A stretch of DNA of 64,000 bases. Source: Kocuria massiliensis (lineage in GTDB: Bacteria; Actinomycetota; Actinomycetes; Actinomycetales; Micrococcaceae). Below are positions 1 through 8,127 of the stretch, one piece after another. Position numbers and translations under genes: made by a program. The stretch lies in the NCBI RefSeq assembly GCF_900169715.1, contig NZ_LT835160.1, positions 496,001 through 560,000 on the forward strand. The letters are read 5' to 3'. Under the pieces are notes generated by a model, which was given only the letters and a program-made list of their open reading frames with translations, searched no databases and was not told the origin of the DNA. The first letter of the stretch is position 1; every line of letters starts with the position of its first letter.

Positions 1-1316
1 GAATTCACGGTCAGCAAGGTTCCCGTCTTAGCCCGAGCCTTTCCTTGAGCGACACTCGTGTCCTTACCTTCGAACCGACCGGCCAGGGTTCCGGTTCCAC
101 CACCCACGGGCAAGGTTTCGGCGAGATCGGCGGTGGCGGTACGAGACTGAGTCGCTTTCGCGATCACGTGCGAAAGAGTCACCGGGGTCACGCGGTTACC
201 CGCAGAGAGCCCGCTCGAATCCTTTTGAGTCAATCCCTCGGTCGAGATTCCGGCGTCTTGGAGGGACGATTTCACGGTCTGGATGGCGCCGTCGATGGAG
301 CCTTCTTTCCCGGCGGATACCGCAGCATTGCGGCCGAGCACTTCGGCCAAGACGTTGTCTGAGTTCTCCATCATGTAGCGGGCCTGTTCCAGGACGGTGG
401 CCGATTCGACCGACGCGACGCGTTGGTCGTGGTCGCGATCGGTTGCGGCCGCTGAGGTCGAACCGCTCGAAAAACTCAAACCGTGTTGCGCGCCGGCCCG
501 GTTGAGGGCATCGACGTAGGACTTGAGGGCATCGGCTCCGGCATTTTCTGGGCGGTGGGACACGTCTTCTCCATCGCTGGGACGCTGCGTGTGATGGTCC
601 CACAGGGCGATCGGGGAAATCCCGGTGGCGTACCCGCTGTCGACGTCTTCCGGTGCCCAGGCCGGGTTGACCGCCTGACCGGTGTACATCGAGGCGTCGA
701 GATTCACCGGAAGATTCCCCTTCACGCCGTCGGCCGCGAGACGATCCACGGTGCGCTCCGCGAGGGTCCCCAGACCTGCGTGGCCAAGCACCTCGCCGTC
801 CTCCGAGGAACCGTCTGCGAGCATCGTGTCACCGCCTGCCACCAGGTTCAGTGAGGAAGAGTCCTGTGCGAGGTAGGCGTCCGTGGAATACCGGGCGTTG
901 GGGTCTGAGTGGCTGAGGAGGGCAAATTCCGTCAGGAGCTTCAGGTTCGACGCCGGGGTCACGGGGTGCTCGGCGTCGGCGGAATACAGCACCTTGCCGC
1001 TCTGAACGTCGACCACCTGCGCAGACATGGTGCCTCCCCCGCCGAGCTTTTGGGCGATCTGGGAGAGCGGCCCGCTCACCTGTTCGGCTGTTGGTTGCGG
1101 CGCATCGCTGGGAAGGTCGGCCAGTGATGCTGGTGCCGAAGAACTGGAGGACAAAGGGTGGGGCTGGTCCGCGCCCGTGAGCTGGTCCCAGTTCGCGGAC
1201 GCCGTCGGAACGAGCCACGCCCCGACGCCGATGCATCCGGCCGCGACGATCGCCGAACCGACCCACCACCCCCGCGAGGGCTTCCGCTTCGAGGTGTGCG
1301 GTCGGCGCGAGCTCAT
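1..1316 (-). CDS. dacB: D-alanyl-D-alanine carboxypeptidase/endopeptidase (PBP4 type, peptidase S13), 3' end cut by window edge
   Basis: The frame stays open from an ATG at 1316 to the left edge, giving 438 residues. It is a penicillin-binding protein of the DacB/PBP4 family, which trims D-Ala from peptidoglycan stem peptides or cuts cross-links outside the membrane. The three active-site motifs are visible: SxxK as SNLK (S123, K126), SxN as SDN (S319) and KTG (K430). The N-terminus is basic (SSRRPHTSKRK), then a hydrophobic segment around residues 19-33 acts as signal anchor. The stretch between motifs 1 and 2 is long, as expected for S13 enzymes. Only the last part after KTG is missing. It is divergent from ppa. 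I am confident in the family; DacB is assigned from the motif set and spacing. Confidence 0.9.
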   Translation of the reverse strand, partial: MSSRRPHTSKRKPSRGWWVGSAIVAAGCIGVGAWLVPTASANWDQLTGADQPHPLSSSSSAPASLADLPSDAPQPTAEQVSGPLSQIAQKLGGGGTMSAQVVDVQSGKVLYSADAEHPVTPASNLKLLTEFALLSHSDPNARYSTDAYLAQDSSSLNLVAGGDTMLADGSSEDGEVLGHAGLGTLAERTVDRLAADGVKGNLPVNLDASMYTGQAVNPAWAPEDVDSGYATGISPIALWDHHTQRPSDGEDVSHRPENAGADALKSYVDALNRAGAQHGLSFSSGSTSAAATDRDHDQRVASVESATVLEQARYMMENSDNVLAEVLGRNAAVSAGKEGSIDGAIQTVKSSLQDAGISTEGLTQKDSSGLSAGNRVTPVTLSHVIAKATQSRTATADLAETLPVGGGTGTLAGRFEGKDTSVAQGKARAKTGTLLTVN

Positions 1317-1518
1317 CGATCTCCTGACGTCAGATGTGGTGGTTACGGCACGGATGGGCAGGTGCCCGAATGACGATCTCCCACGAGTTTATGCCCATCC
1401 ACCGCGGCTCACGTTTTCCCAAAGTTGTGCCGGGCGATAGATTGTGAAGATGAAAGGTCGCACAGCGGCCCAATCCGCCGCGGATCTCCGCGGAAAACAC
1501 GTTCAAGGAGCACCAATC

Positions 1519-1995
1519 ATGGAACTTGAGGTCATGATCGAGATCCCGCAGGGATCCCGCGTGAAGTATGAATTCGACCACGAGACGGGGCGTTTGCACC
1601 TGGACCGTGTTCTGTTCACCTCGATGCAGTACCCGACCCACTACGGCTACTTCGAAAACACCCTGGGCGAAGACGGCGATCCGCTGGATGCCATGGTGCT
1701 GATGGACGTCGACATCATCCCCGGCGTCGTCGTGGAAGCCCGCCCCATCGGCGTGTTCAACATGACCGACGAGGCCGGCGGCGACGCCAAGGTTCTGTGT
1801 GTCCCGACCGACAAGCGCTACGACTCCATCCAGTCGCTCGACGACGTCGACGACTTCAAGAAGGACGAGATCAAGCACTTCTTCGAGCGCTACAAGGATC
1901 TTGAGCCCGGCAAGTGGGTTAAGGGCGAAGGCTGGGGCCCCAAGTCCGAGGCCGAGCGCCTGGTTACCGAGGCGCAGGAACGCCTGAACAAGTAG
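1519..1995 (+). CDS. ppa: Inorganic pyrophosphatase (family I)
   Basis: A 158-residue cytoplasmic enzyme that hydrolyses pyrophosphate to phosphate and pulls biosynthetic reactions forward. It has the family I features: an N-terminal VMIEIPQGSRVKYEFD stretch, the signature DGDPLDAMVL (metal-binding aspartates) and a downstream KRYDSI...DDVDDF segment. The length matches the short actinobacterial enzymes. The start at 1519 is chosen because AAGGAG lies 8 bases upstream and the protein then begins MELEVMIEIP; the frame remains open upstream to 1444, but that part is not conserved-looking. A strong hairpin follows the stop codon. Confidence 0.95.
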   Translation: MELEVMIEIPQGSRVKYEFDHETGRLHLDRVLFTSMQYPTHYGYFENTLGEDGDPLDAMVLMDVDIIPGVVVEARPIGVFNMTDEAGGDAKVLCVPTDKRYDSIQSLDDVDDFKKDEIKHFFERYKDLEPGKWVKGEGWGPKSEAERLVTEAQERLNK

Positions 1996-2017
1996 TTCCA
2001 CACCGCTTCAAACGTCA

Positions 2018-2053
2018 GGGCCCGCCCCACGGTTTTCACCGTGCGGCGGGCCC
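2018..2053. terminator. Bidirectional terminator hairpin between ppa and the M20 gene
   Basis: Two 15-base arms (2018-2032 and 2039-2053) pair with one mismatch around a TTTTCA loop. It lies between two convergent genes, so it can end both transcripts. Confidence 0.8.
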
Positions 2054-2067
2054 TCGTGTATTCGGGG

Positions 2068-3297
2068 CTACTTCCCTAGATATCCCAGCGCGGCGATCAC
2101 CTGAGCCTTGGTGCCGGTCTCAAGGGTCGGATGAATCACCGGATAGAAATACGGCGAGTGATTGGCAGGGATGTCCTCCTGGATGCTGCCGTTTTGTTCT
2201 GCCTGCTCATACGTCGTGGCGTCCGCGCCGCCGAAGAACCAGTAGGTGTACGGAACTCCAAAGGCTTCCGGAATCTCACTGAAATCCTCCGACGCCGTGG
2301 CAGGGGAACCCTCCTGAACCGTGCCCGTCTCGAAGCCATCTTGCAGCGCTTGGGTTACCCGGTGCGTCGTGGTCGAGTCGTTGTCGGTCAGCGGGAATTG
2401 GTCGTAGTACTCGAACTCGGGTTCTTCGGGAGAACCGGCCGCTTCGCACTCTCCGCGTACTATCCGCTCGATCGAGGCGATGACGCGGTTGCGCACCTCC
2501 TCGTCGTACGTCCGGAGGTTGAGGCGCAATTCCGCACGATCCGGAATCACATTGGCCTGGTCTCCGGCGGACAACGCACCCACGGTCAATACGGCAAAGG
2601 CGCCCGGCTCGACCTCGCGCGAGACCACGGTCTGTAAGCGCAAGACGATCGACGACGCCAAAACCACCGGGTCAATCGAGAGGTGCGGCATCGAACCGTG
2701 CGAACCCCGGCCATGCACCGTGATCTTCAGCGAATCCGCCATCGAGAGCATGGGGCCGGACGACGTGAACACCTGCCCGGCAGGCTTCGGCATGACGTGT
2801 TGCCCCACGACGACCTCCGGGTGAGGCACTTTCGTGACGAGGCCGTCGTCGATCATCGCGCGAGCGCCCTTCGCATTTTCTTCCGAAGGCTGGAAGAGCG
2901 CGACGTACGTTCCGGACCAGGCATCTTTGTGCTCGGTCATCAACCGGACGGCCCCGAGCAGGCAGGCAACGTGCATGTCGTGGCCACACGCGTGCATCAC
3001 GCCGTCGTTCTCTGAAGCGTACTCAAGACCGGTGCGTTCGGCCACGGGAAGGGCATCAATGTCGGCCCGGGCCATGATCGTGGGGCCGTCGCCGTTCTCG
3101 ATGACGGCGACGACACCGGTCTTGCCGACCACCTGTGGCGATAAACCGAGCTCGGCGAGTTCGCGTTGGATGACCGTGCTGGTGCGCTCCTCCTGCATCC
3201 CAAGCTCGGGGTGGCGGTGGAGGTCTTTGTAGAGTTCTTCTTGCCAATCGATCTGGTCCGCAAGTTTCGTCAGGACGTTCTCGGGCTGATGTCCCAT
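2068..3297 (-). CDS. M20-family amidohydrolase/peptidase (hippurate- or N-acyl-amino-acid hydrolase type)
   Basis: A 409-residue zinc-dependent amidohydrolase. It removes acyl groups from amino acids or cleaves small peptides in the cytoplasm. Visible features are HRHPELGMQE near the N-terminus, the metal site HACGHDMHVA, the QPSEENAKGA segment with the catalytic/metal glutamates, GQHVMP, and the lid-domain motif GRGSHGSMPH. The start at 3297 is chosen because GGGAGGAATTT precedes it; the frame is open up to 3504 but that part overlaps nothing conserved. It follows the macrodomain gene by 62 bases in the same direction. Exact substrate cannot be read from the sequence. Confidence 0.88.
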   Translation of the reverse strand: MGHQPENVLTKLADQIDWQEELYKDLHRHPELGMQEERTSTVIQRELAELGLSPQVVGKTGVVAVIENGDGPTIMARADIDALPVAERTGLEYASENDGVMHACGHDMHVACLLGAVRLMTEHKDAWSGTYVALFQPSEENAKGARAMIDDGLVTKVPHPEVVVGQHVMPKPAGQVFTSSGPMLSMADSLKITVHGRGSHGSMPHLSIDPVVLASSIVLRLQTVVSREVEPGAFAVLTVGALSAGDQANVIPDRAELRLNLRTYDEEVRNRVIASIERIVRGECEAAGSPEEPEFEYYDQFPLTDNDSTTTHRVTQALQDGFETGTVQEGSPATASEDFSEIPEAFGVPYTYWFFGGADATTYEQAEQNGSIQEDIPANHSPYFYPVIHPTLETGTKAQVIAALGYLGK

Positions 3298-3359
3298 AAA
3301 TTCCTCCCATTGATCGTGGAGCGATCCGGGGTGGAGGGCCGGATCGGAGCGTCGTGGGC

Positions 3360-3893
3360 CTATCCGGTCAGGGCCGCTCGGTACCCATCTTCCGCCTCTC
3401 GACCGAACGGCACAAAGGTCACGGTGTCGATGGCCTCGCCGACCTGCGCACTCATGTCCCGCACGGTGTCCACTGCGATGCGGGTCGCATCCTTCATCGG
3501 CCACCCGTAAACGCCAGCCGAGATGGCGGGAAAAGCGATGGTCTTTGCGCCGAGCTCGGCCGCAGTCAGGAGGCAGGTCCGGTAGCAGGAGGCCAAAATC
3601 GGAGCCTTCTGCGCGTATTTCTCCGGGGAGGACGCATAGGTCGGGCCGACCGTGTGGATGACCCAGCGGGCCGGCAAATTCCCGGCGGTGGTCGCGGCGG
3701 CCTGGCCTGCCTCCAACCCATCAGGGAAGCGCGTCTTCCGAAGGTGACGGCATTCTTCAAGGATCCTCGACCCGCCGGCACGGTGTATCGCGCCGTCCAC
3801 GCCTCCACCGCCCAGAAGCGAGGAATTCGCGGCGTTGACGATGGCGTCGGCGGTGAATTGGGTGATGTCTCCGGGATGGATGTCGATCTGCAT
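3360..3893 (-). CDS. Macrodomain protein, O-acetyl-ADP-ribose deacetylase (YmdB-like)
   Basis: A 177-residue single macrodomain. The N-terminal DIxxxxxDAIVNAANSSLLGGGGVDGAIHRAGG-type signature forms the ADP-ribose pocket; a second loop, ISAGVYGWP, binds the phosphates. Family members hydrolyse O-acetyl-ADP-ribose made by sirtuins or remove ADP-ribose from proteins. The length and both loops match the MacroD/YmdB class. It sits between a GntR regulator and the M20 amidohydrolase, all leftward, possibly co-transcribed. The cellular role here is not shown by context. Confidence 0.9.
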   Translation of the reverse strand: MQIDIHPGDITQFTADAIVNAANSSLLGGGGVDGAIHRAGGSRILEECRHLRKTRFPDGLEAGQAAATTAGNLPARWVIHTVGPTYASSPEKYAQKAPILASCYRTCLLTAAELGAKTIAFPAISAGVYGWPMKDATRIAVDTVRDMSAQVGEAIDTVTFVPFGREAEDGYRAALTG

Positions 3894-3931
3894 GCTTCCA
3901 GCCTAGGAGCCGGGGACGAATACCGGAACGA

Positions 3932-4588
3932 TCAGGCGCTCAGCACCCGTTGGGCAAATCCGCGGAGATAGTCGTTGAGTTCCCGGGCCGCGCCGTCGCC
4001 CGCGTCCGGGTTCCTCTCCAGGATCGCTTCGAGCATCCGGCGGTGCAGCCCCGCTCCGGTCACGAGGTCCTCTGGGTCGGTCACGTGCGAGGTCCAGAAC
4101 CGGCGCGAGAGGTTCTGTAGGGGGATCATCGCGTCCACCAGGAAGTCATTATGGGCCGCCCCGTGCACCAGACGGTGGGTCTCACGGACGGTCTCGGAGT
4201 AGCTGGCTAGCGTGAACTCTTCGGTCGCGAGACGGTGGGCCATGGTCTGGATCTCTTCGCGTTCGGCGAGGGTCGCGCGATCGCAGGCGAGTCTCACGGC
4301 GAGGCCGTCCAACTCTCGGCGCAGCTCCAAGATGCGTATCTCGGTTTCGGCTCCGACGTCCGTGATGAGGAGGCCTCGATTCGGGTGGATCTCGACCATG
4401 CGTTCCCTCGCGAGCCGATGTACCGCCTCCCGCACCGGCGTGCGGCCAAGACCCGTGTGCTCCATGAATTCCGCCTCGGAGACGAAGGTCAGCGGTTCGA
4501 TCTCACCGTGGATGATCATGTGTTCGATGCGTTCGTAGGCTCGATCGGTCAGGGAGCGTGGGGTGGCGGTGCGCTCGGCGCGAGTCAT
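3932..4588 (-). CDS. GntR-family transcriptional regulator, FCD (FadR) subfamily
   Basis: A 218-residue repressor-type protein. The winged helix (about residues 15-80) includes EAEFMEHTGLGRTPVREAVHRLARERMVEI, split here as TGLGRTPVREAVHRL for the recognition helix. The C-terminal FCD effector domain is helical with conserved Asp/His positions such as ETHRLVHGAAHNDFL and AGLHRRMLEAI. The ATG at 4588 is preferred over an upstream TTG because GGAAGGA lies 7 bases before it. It is divergent from the NCS1 permease gene, with palindromes in between, so it probably controls that permease and itself in response to the transported compound. Confidence 0.88.
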   Translation of the reverse strand: MTRAERTATPRSLTDRAYERIEHMIIHGEIEPLTFVSEAEFMEHTGLGRTPVREAVHRLARERMVEIHPNRGLLITDVGAETEIRILELRRELDGLAVRLACDRATLAEREEIQTMAHRLATEEFTLASYSETVRETHRLVHGAAHNDFLVDAMIPLQNLSRRFWTSHVTDPEDLVTGAGLHRRMLEAILERNPDAGDGAARELNDYLRGFAQRVLSA

Positions 4589-4641
4589 GCGGCGTCCTTC
4601 CGGGCAAGGATTCAAAGGTCAGAAAAATTTCTGGCGTGGAG

Positions 4642-4667
4642 GTTATATATACAACCGATATATCGGT
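4642..4667. promoter_or_regulatory. Overlapping palindromes, candidate operator of the divergent GntR regulator
   Basis: Two inverted repeats overlap by two bases: GTTATATATACAAC (4642-4655, 12 of 14 positions symmetric) and the perfect ACCGATATATCGGT (4654-4667). They lie in the 143-base region between gntR and the permease gene. Autoregulated FCD-GntR proteins usually bind such sites; binding here is inferred. Confidence 0.55.
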
Positions 4668-4731
4668 AGAGTGTCCCACAACATAAGTGTCGCAGATCAC
4701 TCGATCGGCGATATGACGAGGAGATTGACAC

Positions 4732-6168
4732 ATGACCACCACGCCCGACGTCGGCCCCAAAACCATGGAGATGCGGTCCATCGACTGGATCCCACCCAAG
4801 GAACGTCACGGATCCCCCCTTTCCCTGTTTTTCCTCTGGTTTGCGGCGAACAGTTCCATCACGGCCCTCGTGACCGGCGGACTCTTCGTGATCCTGGGCA
4901 ATTCCGCGCTGTGGTCGATCCCCGCGATCATCATCGGAAACCTGGTGGGCGGTTTCATCACCGCTTTGCACTCGGCCCAAGGCCCCCAGCTCGGCGTGCC
5001 TCAGATGATCCAGTCCCGCGCGCAGTTCGGTTACTACGGCGCAATCCTGCCGTTGATCCTTGCGTTGATTATTTACATCGGCTTTTACGCCACGGGGCTT
5101 GTCCTGGGCGGCCAGGCCCTAGCGACTCTCCTCCACGTCAGCGTGCGATGGGGTGCGGTGATCTTCGCCGTCTTCTCCACGGTCCTCGCTATCGCCGGCT
5201 ACAAGTGGATTCACAAGTTCTCGCATGTGGCCTCCGTCTTGAGCGGCTTGGTGTTCGTCGTATTGCTCGTGATCATTTTGGGTGGACCCATGCGTCACGA
5301 CATCGCCGCGAGCAACGGCTTCGCTCTGGCCCCGTTCATTTTGGGGGTTTCCCTCTCGGCGTCGTGGCAGCTGACCTTCGGCCCGTATATCGCCGACTAC
5401 AGCCGCTACCTTCCCGAGTCGACGACGCAACGCTCCACCATCGGCTGGACCTTCGCCGGCAGCTTCTTGGGCGCTTCCCTGGCCATGACCGTCGGCGCAT
5501 TTGCCGCTCAGCTCGGCGGCGAGGCCTTCGGAGAGCATCAGGTCGGGTATCTGTCTGGGCTGGCCGGTTCGTTCTTCTGGTTGGTGTTGCTCGCCGTCGT
5601 CGTCGGGAAACTCACGGGCAACACCTTGAGTTCCTACGGTGGTTTCATGTCGCTGGCGACCATCGTCACGGCCATCGCACGCCACGAGGTCATCAAGCCC
5701 AAGGCGCGTTCCGTCTACGTGCTGATCATCTCCGTGACCGCCGTGGTCATCGCCCTGTTGGCGTCGGATAATTTCGTGGCCGTGTTTACGGACTTCCTGT
5801 TGTTCCTGCTGTATTTCATGACGCCGTGGTCGGCCATCAACCTCGTGGACTACTACCTTGTGCGCCATAAGAAGTACGACGTCGCCGCCCTCTTCGAGCG
5901 CAATGGACCGTACGGAACCATCAACAAGGGTGCTTTTCTCGCCTACGCATTGGGCGTTCTGATCCAGATTCCGTTTATGAATTCCGAACTGTACGTGGGT
6001 CCCATCGCGAATCTCTTCGGTGGAGCCGAGGTGGCCTGGATTATCGGTTTAGTGGTCTCGGGTGGTCTCTACCTCATCTTGGCCAAACGCAATCAAGCCC
6101 GCGGCCTCAATCCCGCAGGAAAGCCTCTCGAGACTTCCGAACCTGCCGCAGAAAGGGTTGCCTCGTGA
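4732..6168 (+). CDS. NCS1-family nucleobase/cation symporter (cytosine/purine/allantoin permease type)
   Basis: A 478-residue membrane protein with about 12 hydrophobic segments. The N-terminal region has the NCS1 look: RSIDWIPPKERHGSP, then LFFLWFAANSSI and later GPQLGVPQMIQSRAQFGYYG, which resembles the conserved substrate/cation-site segment of cytosine permeases. Family members import nucleobases or hydantoin-type compounds with Na+ or H+. GAGGAG sits 9 bases before the ATG. The flavin reductase gene starts inside the stop codon (GTGA overlap), so the two are translationally coupled. The substrate is unknown; a purine or pyrimidine base is the best guess. Confidence 0.87.
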   Translation: MTTTPDVGPKTMEMRSIDWIPPKERHGSPLSLFFLWFAANSSITALVTGGLFVILGNSALWSIPAIIIGNLVGGFITALHSAQGPQLGVPQMIQSRAQFGYYGAILPLILALIIYIGFYATGLVLGGQALATLLHVSVRWGAVIFAVFSTVLAIAGYKWIHKFSHVASVLSGLVFVVLLVIILGGPMRHDIAASNGFALAPFILGVSLSASWQLTFGPYIADYSRYLPESTTQRSTIGWTFAGSFLGASLAMTVGAFAAQLGGEAFGEHQVGYLSGLAGSFFWLVLLAVVVGKLTGNTLSSYGGFMSLATIVTAIARHEVIKPKARSVYVLIISVTAVVIALLASDNFVAVFTDFLLFLLYFMTPWSAINLVDYYLVRHKKYDVAALFERNGPYGTINKGAFLAYALGVLIQIPFMNSELYVGPIANLFGGAEVAWIIGLVVSGGLYLILAKRNQARGLNPAGKPLETSEPAAERVAS

Positions 6169-6821
6169 AATACGACCCGAATTCCGAACAGAAGCCACTG
6201 GCCCACTCGCCGTTCAAGGCGTTGACCGTGCCGCGCCCCATTGGCTGGCTTTCGAGTATCAGTGAGGACGGCATCGAGAATATTGCGCCCTATAGCCAGT
6301 GGCAGAACCTGACTTTCGACCCGCCAATGGTCATGTTTGCCGCGAACCAATACCCCGACGGTCGCCGCAAGGACACCGTGGTTAACGCGGAGAAGACCGG
6401 TTGGTTCGTGTGGAACATGGCGACGTGGGATCTGCGGGATGCGGTGAATACCAGTGCGATGGTTTTGCCGTCCGAGGAGAGCGAATTTGACCGCCTAGAC
6501 GTCACGCGCTCTTATGCGGACCTCTCAAACACCCCGATGGTCGCGGAGAGCCCGTTCCACTACGAGTGCAAATACCTCACCACGCACCGCCTGCCGGGCA
6601 GGTCCGACGTTGGAACGATCGACGTGGTGTATGCGACCGTCGAGCGCATCCACTTGGACGAACGGTTCTTGACCGACACCGGGCGAGTGGACATCGAAGC
6701 CGTGAAGCCGATCGCCCGCATGGGGTATTTCGACTACACGGTGGTCACGGACACCTTCGAAATGCGGGTTCCGGGGGCCGACGCCGATGCGCAGGCGGGG
6801 TTGGGCGGGCAGCCGCGGTAG
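6165..6821 (+). CDS. Flavin reductase-like FMN-binding protein (DIM6/NTAB type)
   Basis: A 218-residue protein with the split-barrel FMN-binding fold. Visible family features are VPRPIGWLSSISEDG near the N-terminus, NIAPYSQWQNLTFDPPMV, and KDTVVNAEKTGWFVWNM. Such proteins supply reduced flavin to a monooxygenase or act as small flavoenzymes. It starts with GTG overlapping the permease stop, so it belongs to the permease transcript. No partner oxygenase is nearby. Together the pair suggests uptake and oxidative processing of a nucleobase-like compound, which is inference. Confidence 0.85.
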   Translation: MKYDPNSEQKPLAHSPFKALTVPRPIGWLSSISEDGIENIAPYSQWQNLTFDPPMVMFAANQYPDGRRKDTVVNAEKTGWFVWNMATWDLRDAVNTSAMVLPSEESEFDRLDVTRSYADLSNTPMVAESPFHYECKYLTTHRLPGRSDVGTIDVVYATVERIHLDERFLTDTGRVDIEAVKPIARMGYFDYTVVTDTFEMRVPGADADAQAGLGGQPR

Positions 6822-6936
6822 CTCGCAGGGGAAGCAGCGGGCGGGGATTAGCCGTTGAGGCGCATCAATCCATCGAATCGGTGGAATAGCTGGGTGATGC
6901 GCTCAATGGTGCCCATGGCTGGATCTCGCTCCTGAT

Positions 6937-7848
6937 TTAGCCATTGTCTACGCCTCTAGCTTCCCACGTTCCGAAATCGCCAAATTCTGAGGTCCAGGCT
7001 TTGCGCCCATTGCAGGATGCTCCCGTAACAATTGCACCCGCCGTCGACGGAGAGGTGAAAGGGATATCACGGGTCAGACGCCCAACGCCGTTATTTTGAA
7101 GCATGATACTTCCGTCCGCCACCAATCGTTCGTGATGGGCTTTGTATGCTCGATACGCGCGTTGGGTTGATTCTGCTCGGCCCGAACCGCTCCAGGTGCC
7201 CACGACGAGAGACCCCTCGAGAACGGTAAAGTCACCGCCCACGAGTTGAGCCTGAGCATTCACTCCTCGCTTTTCCTTCACCAAGGAGAAAATTGGTGAC
7301 GACATTTCAGGAGGTTCCGGATCGAGCGTCATCTTCTGGGCTGGCCGCCTTTTGAACGTGGTGACCCCAAGGACGGGGAGGACCACCTGAAGCTGGCCAA
7401 GGAAGGCTTCCATGTCCGAAATTTGAGCTTCGGAGAGCTTGCGAGTCTGTGGTGTTTGCGTGTTCTCGAGCGAAGCTCGCTTAGCTTCCTTAGCGATGTT
7501 CACCAAACTGGCCTCGAGATAGCCCCAATGGCCTTCGTTAAAGCCGTCATCCTTGGATGTGATGACGACGACCCTGTCCCAAAAATCTTTCTTGGCCTCA
7601 TGTTGCTTCATGCGGTCCACGAAATTTTCGGTTTTCCCGATGTAGCACCGAGTGCCGCCGACGGCGGCGTCGTCATCCGCCAGGAGAAGATAGCACCCAT
7701 TACGAGTCGCTTCCGGGCGCCCCAACACCGAAGCGAGGTCTGCCCTGGGGCCTGCAAGAACATGCCCCGTCCATCCGGCAATCTCAGCGGTGGTGAGACC
7801 ACCTGAGACACCGTCGACCAGAAAGAGTTCGATGTGTTTGCCACTCAT
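6937..7848 (-). CDS. GIY-YIG nuclease-family protein with C-terminal DUF4357
   Basis: A 303-residue protein. The GIY-YIG domain is at about residues 50-130: GCY (51-53), YIG (69-71), catalytic-type Arg in NFVDRMKQH (R79) and a Glu in GYLEASLV. The first motif is GCY rather than GIY. The C-terminal part (about 215-290) fits DUF4357, with SPSTAGAIVTGASCNGRKAW as its typical core. This architecture is found in scattered, often accessory bacterial genes; DNA cleavage is expected from the family but no role is proven. The surrounding DNA is AT-richer than the neighbours and no other gene shares its direction within 100 bases, suggesting a transferred single gene. Confidence 0.82.
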   Translation of the reverse strand: MSGKHIELFLVDGVSGGLTTAEIAGWTGHVLAGPRADLASVLGRPEATRNGCYLLLADDDAAVGGTRCYIGKTENFVDRMKQHEAKKDFWDRVVVITSKDDGFNEGHWGYLEASLVNIAKEAKRASLENTQTPQTRKLSEAQISDMEAFLGQLQVVLPVLGVTTFKRRPAQKMTLDPEPPEMSSPIFSLVKEKRGVNAQAQLVGGDFTVLEGSLVVGTWSGSGRAESTQRAYRAYKAHHERLVADGSIMLQNNGVGRLTRDIPFTSPSTAGAIVTGASCNGRKAWTSEFGDFGTWEARGVDNG

Positions 7849-8086
7849 GAGGCTTCCCTAACGGTGAGGAGCTTGTCGCGGTATTACTCGTGTTTCTTCT
7901 ACTGGGCCTCCATCTTGGATTCCAGATTGAAGAAGACAATTAGATAATTCCACAACTTGTATACCCTCACAGCTTATGGACATTTTCTACCAAGACTCGA
8001 AATCGAGGACGGTTTCTCTGGACTCGCTTAGCAGCCAGACCTTATGTCTGAGGCTCCCAAAGCTAAAAATTTGGGCATAGCTGACC

Positions 8087-8112
8087 TGACACCCACCGGT
8101 GTCACGTTTTTT
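8087..8112 (+). terminator. Rho-independent terminator facing right with no obvious upstream gene
   Basis: TGACACC and GGTGTCA pair around a CACC loop, followed by CGTTTTTT. This is a textbook terminator on the plus strand, but both flanking genes point left. A second possible small hairpin (CCCAAA/TTTGGG) lies at about 8056-8075. Confidence 0.7.
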
Positions 8113-8127
8113 GACGCCCACGCCGGC

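Noticed and set aside
4563-5771. 402-residue open frame on the plus strand
   Set aside because: Out-of-frame overlap with the NCS1 permease; Arg/His/Pro-rich and without motifs.
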